Origin: Rhexocercosporidium sp. MPI-PUGE-AT-0058
Lineage: Eukaryota > Ascomycota > Leotiomycetes > Helotiales
DNA length: 64,000 nt
Direction of reading: 5' to 3'
Assembly: GCA_020746875.1 (NCBI GenBank)
Contig: JAGTJL010000019.1
Location: 496,001 to 560,000 of the forward strand
Shown here one piece after another: positions 31,079 through 40,300 of this stretch. The number at the start of each line of letters is the position of its first letter. Position 1 is the first letter of the stretch. The notes under the pieces were generated by a model. It ran no database searches. It saw nothing but the letters and a program-made list of their open reading frames with translations, and was not told the DNA's origin. The position numbers and the translations under genes were made by a program.

Positions 31079-31993
31079 ATGGTGGACTCATCTCCAGTGC
31101 CTCCTCTGGTCTTCATGCCTCCACAGTCATCCCGGACCTCAGCGCCCACCCCCACTTCAACCTCAATTCCCCCGCCTTCCCAAAAGCCCATTTCTTCGAA
31201 ACCAGATCATCCAGAAGACGAATCTTCCTCTAAAGCCTCCAAATTCCCACTACCCAAGCTCCGTCTCGAGATCCGCGACCTCAACCATGAAGGATCCCTG
31301 ACATTCCTAAAGGCTGTCATTGCCAGTAAGGCTCTCGAGAAGTCTGTCCAAAGTGTCCTATCTCTCCTATACCATTCGCCAGACTCGCAGACAACAACTA
31401 TACCAACAACACGCTCCGTAACTCTGATCCTCAGGTCTATGCCAGGTGTTGCCTACACGACTGGCAGCGATCTGGACGACGACCACAAAGAAATCCATTT
31501 CTCCCTAGACTACATACATGGAATATCGGAGTCTCGAAAGAAAGACGAGATCATGGGAGTTCTCACCCACGAAATGGTTCACTGCTTTCAATACAACGCT
31601 TTTGGCACATGTCCAGGTGGTCTCGTTGAAGGAATCGCAGACTGGGTGAGGTTGAATGCGGATCTGAGTCCACCCCATTGGAAGAAGGAAGCAAGCGGAA
31701 AATGGGATGCAGGATATCAACATACCGGATATTTCCTAGAGTATCTCGAGCACAGGTTTGGCAAGGGAACTATCAGGAGATTGAACGAGAAGCTGAGGAT
31801 CGAGAAATATCATGAGAAGCGCTTTTGGACTGAGCTGATTGGACGCCCCGTCGAGCAGTTATGGGGGGACTATTCTGATGTTCTAGAGAAGGAGATGAGG
31901 AAGGCGGAGGAGGATGAGTGTGTCCTAGTTGAGAAGGAGGATGCGAGTGCCCCGAGGACATCTAATGATGCTTTAACCCTGGCCTCGACCTAG
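31079..31993 (+). CDS. Basic secretory protein (BSP) family, putative zinc metallopeptidase
   Basis: A single-exon protein of 304 aa. After a Ser/Pro/Thr-rich N-terminus comes the BSP domain (about 60-285): PKLRLEIRDLNHEG, then VTLILRSMPGVAYTTGSDLD and HKEIHFSLDYI. The zinc site THEMVHCFQ follows (H164, E165, H168), and then GGLVEGIADWVRL, GYFLEYLEHRFG and QLWGDYSDVL. This is the usual BSP (plant peptidase-like) order, with the HExxH and EGIADWVR signatures intact. No signal peptide is visible from ATG 31079, so despite the family name it may be intracellular. The family is known from plant defence proteins and occurs widely in fungi with unknown substrates. Activity is inferred from the motif only. 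Confidence 0.92.
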   Translation: MVDSSPVPPLVFMPPQSSRTSAPTPTSTSIPPPSQKPISSKPDHPEDESSSKASKFPLPKLRLEIRDLNHEGSLTFLKAVIASKALEKSVQSVLSLLYHSPDSQTTTIPTTRSVTLILRSMPGVAYTTGSDLDDDHKEIHFSLDYIHGISESRKKDEIMGVLTHEMVHCFQYNAFGTCPGGLVEGIADWVRLNADLSPPHWKKEASGKWDAGYQHTGYFLEYLEHRFGKGTIRRLNEKLRIEKYHEKRFWTELIGRPVEQLWGDYSDVLEKEMRKAEEDECVLVEKEDASAPRTSNDALTLAST

Positions 31994-33695
31994 GAGGACG
32001 GTACCAGGAAGCTTCCATACGAACTCATCACACATTAGAGCTGGCGTTTTGGATCATTTTATGAAGCAGCATAGTTGTGTTTTAAGAGGCACGATACCCG
32101 GCGTTATGGTGCCATGTACAGTCCCATCACATCTAAATCGAATATCGATTTCTCAATTTCGATACTTCCTCTCGATTTTATTGGTATTGTCATTGTTGAG
32201 AGTTCCCGCCCTTTTCTGTCACCTCACGATTTTTCAGTAATTTTCCAGGTTATTTCATTATCCTTGGAAATCACTCACAACTTAGCCACCGCTCATTCTC
32301 CACAAGGAACTAGTGCTTGCGGTTTCTGAGATTGTCCTCTAATATAGCAGTTAAGCTATTCCGGGAGGATGAAGTTAAAGGTGTACTATTTCCGAGTTTC
32401 GGTGGCTTATATCTTGAATCAACTGCTCGTCAGTCACTAAACGAGTTCAGTGCCTTGAGAACACATCATCAACTCAGGAGCTCATTTACCAGACTTCCAT
32501 ATATTGTCTTTCTTTACATGAAGGCAAAACGTTGTACTTTGCACCATGTGTGGTGATACAAAACGGAACTCCTTGCCCGCTCGCATTGTTCGTACATCTG
32601 GTCGTCAAGCCCTTGGGAAGGCTTGTTGAGGAGATGAGATCTCTAAAGAAATGCACTGAAAGGACTAGGTATAGAAGTCTTCAACAGAAACAGGGGAGCA
32701 AGGTTTCTTTCCGAACAAGCAAAGCTGGCAGACTCTCTCTTTTCGCAAACACTCTTCCTCCTGCTTGAGCACAAGCTGAAAACCCTCTCCATCATCTGGA
32801 TTCTAGTTCTGTTCTCCACATCGTGAGATTCCGGCAGAAGCCCATTTGCCTTTTCTATATCTAGATGAGAAGTAGGTATGGTTTTTACGTTGAGGAGGCC
32901 CACTTACACATGCAAAATGTTGTACATAGAACAGCAAATCTCGCAATAAGTCCTAGCACTCCTATTACTGGACGTTAGTTGTATCCATACCTCTTAACAC
33001 TGTAGTTATTACTTCGACACCTGCCCGATCTTCTAGTACCGCGATTTCTTTTCGGTTCTCGCGCATTCGGAAGGATGTAAAACTTCAAACTTCGGGGCCA
33101 AAATTCTTGGGTAATACAGACAATCTAAACACCTTGATTCCTGGAGGACCCCGGACAATCAAATTAATCCAATATCCTCCAATAGACTAGTGAGAGGTCA
33201 TACTTTTATTGAAGATTCAAACAAGGTTTTCGACGTTCTCAGGAGTCGGACAACAGCAAAGTCCGAGGATAGTAAAGGTCTAACTAATACTTGCGTAGAT
33301 TTTAGATAGCGATCGTTTCCAAACCTCTTCTTGATACGAGTAAATCACAAGCATCAAGATAGAGACGGCTGAAGATGTCCCCTCCAAGAACGTTGATTGG
33401 ACTCACGTCGTAGAAACTAGCCAATCAGCTAGCTTTAGACATCAATATCCTTGTCATCTAATGTCAGCACTACCCTCGTGGCACAGCAATAAGTTTCATC
33501 AACATCAACCACGCATTCATCCTTTATTTGGTCACTAACACTTCATTTTCTGGTGGTTTGTCTATTTTCTCCCTTTCATGACAATTGGGTCTCTGCCGTA
33601 TTTCTAAGCAACGCATCCAATTTCCCACAAACCTTAACTCAACGCGAGCGCCGCTTCAATTCCGAGATCCTTGATGACCCTACACACAAGCAATC
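31994..33695. other. Intergenic region, A/T-richer
   Basis: About 1.7 kb between the BSP gene and the P450 gene. Many stops occur in all frames; no coding region is supported. The last few hundred bases should contain the P450 promoter. Confidence 0.5.
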
Positions 33696-35597
33696 ATGTC
33701 ACTTTCTGCCGCTTTCGACGTCTTATTCCAGGGCTACACGCCTTCAGTTATTCTAGGGGTTGCAGCTGTTCTCCTCGTCTGTTGGCAACGACTGTCCGTG
33801 AAGTGTGACCCTCGGGAACCGCCTCTCCTGAAACCAAGCATCCCTTATATTGGCCACATCATTGGGCTCTTTAGATACAATGGCGAATACTTTGAGAAAT
33901 TGAAGTATGTACTCTTTGTCCCGACCTGATCAGATCCCTAAAAATATACAGCGCCAAAAAGCCCTTGCCTATTGCTACCCTTCCAATGATCAATGGCAAA
34001 CTGTACATCATTACATCGCCGGGTCTTGTCCAAAGTGCTTTCCGAAACAAGAATTTGTCCTTTGATCCATTCATGATTGATTTTGCGCAGCGTATGCTTG
34101 CCCTTTCAGAGGTTCGTGATTTTCCATCTTATCTTTCTTGTTGACTTTATTTCCGAAATAGCTAGCCTAGAGGAGATATTGCTACAAATATAAAAGCTTC
34201 AAATTCTCCTAACTTAATGCTGACGTTATTTAGCAAGTGATGGTAGCGATTAGAGACAAGCCAGACTTTATCCCAGGGATGGTCAGAGAGATTCATAGCT
34301 CCATGCTCGGAGAACACTTGCACAAGATGAATGCAGATGCGCTCAACAATGTTGCCCTCACCATCAACGGACTATCAGACACTTTCAAACCAGACAGTCT
34401 GTACCTCTGGATTCGGGAAACCTTGACTATGGCTACCTGCAATACGCTTCTCGGGTCTCACAACCCGTTGAAGAATGACTCGAGCTTGGTAGATGCTCTG
34501 TGGTGAGTCCTCTCCGGTCATTCTCTCTTTGTTTAGATTCTAATAAGAGATTTTAGGGACTTTGAAGCTGGAATCCTTCCACTCGTTCTGGGGATAATGC
34601 CGTCAATTGTTGCACCTAAGGCGTACAAAGCAAGGGCAACCGTCCAAGCCGCACTTCAAAAATATTACACCAAGAAATATGAGCTTGACCCAGATGTTGC
34701 AAAGCTGACGAAGGTAAGATGGTCTATTCCAAGATCACGCCCCCTTCATTGAGGGACAGACCCCAGTGTTCATCTACATCATCTGAAGATCTGACCTAAA
34801 AAAAACTAATATAACGAGTACAGGCCCGCGCTGCGTTCTACCGACAGTACAAGATATGTTCAGATGATATTGGGAAGCTAGAGCTGGCCCTCTTGCACGT
34901 TTCCACCGCAAACGCCATCCCGACACTGTTCTGGCTCCTCGCGTTCATTGTTTCCGATCCAGCACTCGTTGCCAGTCTCAGAGAAGAGTTACCTGCCGTC
35001 ATCACCGTCTCGGAGTCTAAGGATGGAAAACGCGAAGCACACGTCGACATCACAAAATTCGACCCTAATAGCCCACTTCTAGTATCCTGCTACCGCGAAG
35101 TCGTCCGTCTCGTGAACTCGCAACTAGGCACTCGTCGTGTAATGGCAGATACCACGATCTCAGACGGCAAATCAACCTACCTCCTTCGCAAAGGCTGGGA
35201 TGTGAACATGCCATCCGGTGTCTCTCACATGTCAACTCAATCATGGGGACCCAACGCTACATCCTTCGACGCGAGACGATTTATGAAGCTCGATGCAAAA
35301 GGTGCTATGAGCGAGAAAGCGAAAGAAGAAAAACGAGCATACATCCCTTTCGGTGGAGGAAAGCATCTCTGTCCAGGCCGCAACTTTGCTTTCGCGGAAA
35401 TTTTAGGATTTGTCGCTGCGATGGTTATGGGGTTTGATGTCAAGGCGAAGGATGGTGGGTTGATAGAGGTGCCGGAGATTAGGAGGGCGAGACTCGGAGA
35501 GGCGGTTTCGAAGCCTTTTGGAAAGGGGCTTGAGATGGGGGCGAAGATTACGAGAAGAGAGGGGTGGGAGGATGTCGTTTGGCAGTTCACCACTTGA
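33696..35597 (+). CDS. Cytochrome P450, CYP7/CYP8-like
   Basis: Exons 33696-33904, 33952-34111, 34234-34502, 34557-34713 and 34824-35597 give 522 aa, the usual P450 length. Introns are 47, 122, 54, 110 bp, all GT-AG. An N-terminal membrane anchor (SVILGVAAVLLVCW) precedes a basic/proline hinge. The I-helix reads STANAIPTLFWLL (about 292-304). The acid-Thr pair of typical P450s is replaced by the ANxIP form known from cholesterol 7-alpha-hydroxylase and prostacyclin-synthase-like P450s. The ExxR is REVVR (E357, R360), the PERF-like motif is DARRF, and the haem loop is FGGGKHLCPGR with Cys448. The enzyme is probably ER-bound; its substrate is unknown. It lies 1.1 kb upstream of, and on the same strand as, the VPWAR-repeat gene, so a joint pathway is possible but unproven. 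Confidence 0.93.
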
Positions 35598-36411
35598 TCG
35601 AGATTCAGTGGATGTCCTCCTCAGTTTCTTTACATGAGTCTCACCAGACACAGCGAGGTCTGTTGTAGATGCTCGAGGTGCCCGGTTTTATCAGGGCGAG
35701 TGAATACAAATTGAAGCAGCTATCAGTACGAGTATGAATTTGCTCCTCATAAAGTCGAAAAACGACGCTGCAGCTGCCACTTTGCAATGGTGAAGGTCGA
35801 AGACCAAAAGACTAACATCACTTAAATTCTTCAAACAAATAGGCTTATCATAGATAACTGGACAGAGATGTACCCATCAGTCTTCACCTTGTAGAATTAG
35901 TTCGGTGGTTCTCGGTAGATCCAGGGGTCAAACGTGAAGCGCATAGGCAAGTAAACAAAGGAACGAAGCCTCGACAACGTCATATGGGTTTATCGGCCTA
36001 GCACTCACCATTGGGATTATTCCCACTTCAGCTGTAATTGGTATGGATCAGTGTGAATGAACGAGGCTGTAATACTAACCCGGATTCTCCATCTGCTAAG
36101 CACAGCTCATGGCCACGACTGTTCACATTCAGATCTCGAATCACAGATGCTTGAACGTCTCTAGTCAACTGAATTCGTAGACCAGGGCCTTGTCGTGGTA
36201 GTCACAGTCATCCATGCGGCAGGCTGTACCATCTGCTTCTTCCTGTATATTAGATCAATCTTCAAATCGGCCTGTCTGGGTGAAAGCCCTCTGGTCTATG
36301 TATCATTCAAGGTAAATGGCTAGTGTTGGCTAGCGCTACTGGCGTTCCTGTGTTGACTTGGTGAATCAAGAGCCATTAACAGTACGATTGCGATATCTCG
36401 CTTCGAGTTGA
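35598..36411. other. Intergenic region upstream of the repeat-peptide gene
   Basis: About 800 bp holding the P450 3' flank and the distal promoter of the next gene. No coding sequence is supported. Confidence 0.5.
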
Positions 36412-36693
36412 ATGCCTCTTTCCTACAAATACCCCTCCTACCTCCTACGTCCTCCATCCTCCATCCTCCATCCTTCTTCACTTCAACCCACAATCAACAA
36501 CAGACAATCAACAACAACAACACCACTACCTTCAGGCTTTCATACCTTGCCAAGAGCAGCCTCATACTCTGCAACACACAACCCCAAAACCTCTGAGGTC
36601 AACGCGCCTCACCCTCAAACTTTAACAACCACTCCACTTCAACTTCAACTACCTCCCCACCTACCTCGACACCAACAAACACATACACTCACA
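36412..36693 (+). promoter_or_regulatory. CA/CT-rich leader of the VPWAR-repeat gene
   Basis: Between an ATG at 36412 and the assigned start at 36694 there is no other ATG. The stretch contains TCCTCCATCC repeats (36448-36473) and CAACAA-rich sequence (36490-36520), as in leaders of highly expressed fungal genes. The start is in the strong context CACAATGG. The upstream ATG is in frame, but it would place a Pro/Ser/Gln/Thr-rich extension before the signal peptide, so I treat this as leader or core promoter. Confidence 0.65.
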
Positions 36694-37317
36694 ATGGCTT
36701 ACCACAAGGCCAACCTCACCACCCTCCTCCTCGTCTTCCTCACCTTCATCATCTCAGTCACCAGCATCCCCATTAGCTCTGAGTTCACCTCTATCAGCAA
36801 GGTCAATGCTCGCGCCGAGGACTTCGAGTTGAGCTCTGGCAGCACTCCCGTCCCATGGGCTCGCTCTATTGACGACAAGGTCGCTCGTGGTGAAGACCTT
36901 GAGCTCAGCACTGGTAGCACCCCCGTCCCTTGGGCTCGATCTGTCAAGGATGCTCTCAAGAATATTCCCGTTCCATGGGCTCGATCTGAGGCTCCAAACG
37001 ATGTTCCAGTTCCATGGGCTCGCTCCGAGGAGAATATTCCTGTCCCATGGGCTAGATCCGTGGATAGTGCTGAAGTCTCAAAGGATATTTCCGTTCCTTG
37101 GGCCCGATCTGCCGACAACGCTGCTGCGGAGTCCACCAAGGATATTCCCGTTCCATGGGCTCGTTCGGAGGAGAACACTCTAGTTCCATGGGCCCGCTCC
37201 GTCGAGAATATCCCGGTTCCTTGGGCTCGTTCAGTCAATAGCCCAACTGAAGCTCCAAAGGACATTCCAGTCCCATGGGCTCGTTCCGAGGAGACCATTC
37301 CAGTTCCATGGGCTTGA
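36694..37317 (+). CDS. Secreted multi-copy peptide precursor with eleven VPWAR repeats (RiPP-like)
   Basis: A single-exon protein of 207 aa. Residues 1-24 are a signal peptide (NLTTLLLVFLTFIISVTS). The rest has no Cys and is made of spaced copies of a short core, consensus [DN]-[IV]-P-V-P-W-A-R-S. Cores are at 52-57, 77-82, 92-97, 105-110, 116-121, 133-138 (SVPWAR), 152-157, 163-168 (LVPWAR), 174-179, 192-197 and 203-207. The last copy ends PVPWA directly at the stop. Spacers are acidic and variable (SEEN, SEAPND, SVDSAEVSKD). The first two copies lie in a 20-residue duplication (ARAEDFELSSGS / ARGEDLELSTGS). Such layouts are known from fungal pheromone precursors and dikaritin RiPPs, which usually use Lys-Arg sites; here only a single Arg follows each core. 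Function is unknown; I infer a processed peptide near (I)PVPWA. The P450 upstream is the only nearby candidate tailoring enzyme. Confidence 0.9.
   Translation: MAYHKANLTTLLLVFLTFIISVTSIPISSEFTSISKVNARAEDFELSSGSTPVPWARSIDDKVARGEDLELSTGSTPVPWARSVKDALKNIPVPWARSEAPNDVPVPWARSEENIPVPWARSVDSAEVSKDISVPWARSADNAAAESTKDIPVPWARSEENTLVPWARSVENIPVPWARSVNSPTEAPKDIPVPWARSEETIPVPWA
36844..37314 (+). repeat. Coding repeats encoding the VPWAR cores
   Basis: Eleven copies of an 18-nt coding unit at irregular 33-75 nt spacing. Codons differ between copies at silent sites (GTC/GTT, CCA/CCT, GCT/GCC, CGC/CGA/CGT/AGA) while the peptide stays the same. Trp is always TGG, and most copies therefore contain an NcoI-type CCATGG. 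Confidence 0.93.
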
Positions 37318-40300
37318 TCACCACAATCACATACAAACAAACAGATAATAGTCTAGCGGAGGCTGGGAGCTAGACATTTCTTGAACTTCACGCGAGGTGC
37401 CTTGCGAAAATGGGGTGTGTTTCTGCGGCGGGATGGATAGCGATCTTCATGAACTCTTTAAAGAGATTCAGATAGTGAAGCAAAACGTGCAATGGATTTT
37501 TTGCGCAATCTTCTGGTTTTTCTTCTGACTTGCTTTTTGGTGCTGTGACCAGAACTGGCTGCGACTGCTATCTTGATTTTGTAATTATGATATGAAAATT
37601 TCCCTGAGTTCTAATACGAGCGAAGTACGCTTAATTCAGGATCTCAGACAGTTTCATCTTTCTCATTATACTACTACGGAGGTTGGGATGCTCGTCACTA
37701 TTGCCACAAGCATGGCAGTGCTTTATCCACACTATGACACTGTATGAGTACTCTTGAAAGCACAAGCACAACTAGCAATGAATGCTCTACTGCCAACCTT
37801 GTAAATTCCCAAGTTAACTCGGTTTGAGCATACTAAATGTTGAAATCATTGAGAGTCTCAAGCTAATCCTAGTTCGGACTGCTGTGAGGTGATCATTTGG
37901 TAGCATGTAAGGTAATATGTACTCATATTTCAATGTAGTACCGAATGAAGGCTTTGGCTTTTTGAATGAGCACGATGATCAACGAGACAGTCTGAGTAAA
38001 ACTGCATGATTTGGACGGAGTGTGTAATCTTGCAAGCATACCAGCAAAGTAATTTCTCGCAAACAGCACGCAACCATTTAGCAAAATATTAGCAAGTATG
38101 GAGTACTATAGAGGAAGACTTTCTCCAGGCAACGGCATCTCTAAATTGCCTTGTCTGGGTCATGCCAGAGAAGCAATGCAACTGCGTGAGGTGCCCTTCA
38201 ACATGTATGGTCGGGTAAGCAGGAACCAGAGGGCGCTTCCCAAGTATATTGCAATTGTAAATCTACTGCGCTTGAAATCTGATGGCGATGTAAGAAGTGC
38301 AAACGTAGGTTATGATGTAACTCGATCGAGAACTCTGAGGGGAGTCCCTTGAGGGAATATTCTCCTCTTGCTACGATCTGCCACAATATGCGAATTTCTT
38401 CGTCTTCATGCTTCGTCAGACGAGAATGATCTAGATGTACAAACTATGCAGGTGAAATCTCAAAAATTAAAAGTAATTAAGCAGAGTACAATCGAAATCT
38501 CGCTAGCATTTGCTAGAAAGCCAGAGATTGGGAAAATCAACGCCTCTTGCAAACAAAACTAAGACAGCTGCAAAGCACATGTCCATTTCTGACGTTATCA
38601 CCCTCTTTGAGACCCGTGGTAGCACCAAGCGAGGTACTACACTGCTTCATTTCTCACTTTCTGCTTGCAACTCAAACTTGCATCATCGATAGCCTGGGAC
38701 CTGCTGCCTCTCTCCAGAGTCTCTACATCCTCCAGCTGCCAACGGATCGAACGAAGACTTCTCCTGACTCTTTGGCATATATTCTCAACGACAATTTCAC
38801 GGAACCTCCCTAACTGGCCAAACACCTCGGAGCTTTCCCGGTTACCTGGATTTCTTACCTCTCCTCTCCACCTTCCCCTCATCTCATCCCATCCCCAACA
38901 TCCACCACAGCCCTGGATCGCATACTCGTACCTTGGCTATCCATCTCACCTCACCTCACTCATACAATCGGCTCCCTTCCCGAAAGATAACAAACAGCCT
39001 CGGCACACGTGACCCTCCCTACTCTCCATTCCCATCTCATCCGAATTGGCTGTATCTACCTCGGATTCATCGTCCTCACGAAGCGCAACCGGCGGCGGCG
39101 ACCCACCTCGGCAACAGCCCGGCATGAACACCATTGCCTCAGCCGCAAGCAACAACCACGCGAGATCTCCAACCTCCGTCATCCATCAAGTCAGTCCCAG
39201 TCAGTCCCATGAAAAAGCACCCACCAGAAGCCGTCGTCCGGCCCCGTAAAAGATTCAAGAGACCACCCGAAGCAGAGAAGACGAAAAGGGTCTGGCAGCC
39301 AAAAACGGGACCTGAAAGGAAAGATGGAGTCTCCTAAAATTTCCCCGTAAGTACCACCGTCGCCCCTCATCCCGTCCACCCCAACCCCTCCATCCTATCT
39401 TGAAATTTGCCTTGTGTCTTGCTTTGCCTCATGTTCATGCTGCTCGCCTCTATTGCCATGTGAAGCAACTCAAGCGAGGAGACGCCGCCGCCGCCGCCCT
39501 GGCATTAGTGGCATAATCACATCCCATACAGATCATGATCCCTCCCCTCTTCCCCCTCTCTCCAAGATCGTACCATCTTGGCAGTCACAGGAAGAGATAA
39601 GGCCACATTCAAAATCCAGCCACGGCGTCACCGGCGTCACCGGCGTCCCATTCTCCGTTCTATTCTGCAGCCTCTGGCCTTCTCCTCCTTCCTTTCTCAT
39701 GTCTTCTCCTGATGCAGGCTTGCATATGTGAGAGAGGTGCAAGCAAATGTGGGGAATACTCCGTAAGACTTGTTTCTCAGACTGCACTCACTTGCAGCGC
39801 AGTAAGGAAGAAAAGCGGAGACGAACCCGGAATTATCGGTCCTTCAGTCCCGAAAAATACCACCGCGTGCATGGAATTTTCCCTTTCGGCATTTCGGTAT
39901 CCCCTGTCACGATGCTCCAAGGGAGTTCCAAGGGAGAAAGGAGATAAGAGGTAGGGAAAATTGGCATAATGCTGCGCTAAGAAAACGCTTATCGGCTATT
40001 CTTTTTCATGTGATATTTAGCGCTGATAACGACATCGCCTCAAGCGTGCAGAGATGAGATGAGCTGAGGTCGCAAAATAATGTAGTCCGGATAGTTCGCG
40101 GGCCAAGAGAAACTAGAATTTTCAGAGAAGAGCTAGAGAGATGGTATGGAAGGAAGTGGGCCAATGGGGTGATTGGAGCATCTAGTCTGATCTGGGGAAA
40201 TGGCCGATGGCGTCGGGCTATGTCGGTTCGCTCGGTTGGTAGAATGGTTGTGTTGTCTCTTCTCAATTTCTTAGTCGCTAAATTTTGCCATCGATTTGCG

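Noticed and set aside
32317..32903. Possible remnant gene between the BSP and P450 genes
   Set aside because: Short frames on both strands show no family resemblance and no order of motifs like that seen in the cutinase and thioesterase pseudogenes.
36412..36693. In-frame upstream extension of the VPWAR-repeat protein from ATG 36412
   Set aside because: It would add a Pro/Ser/Gln/Thr-rich stretch in front of a clear signal peptide. The ATG at 36694 has a strong context and places the hydrophobic segment at the N-terminus.
36694..37317. Alpha-type mating pheromone precursor
   Set aside because: Repeat count and signal peptide fit, but the core lacks the Cys pair and the GQ motif of ascomycete alpha-pheromones, and no Lys-Arg sites are present.
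39134..39337. Basic 67-codon open frame (RPRKRFKRPPEAEKTKRVW)
   Set aside because: Considered as a small nuclear protein or an exon. There is no supporting splice structure or family match.
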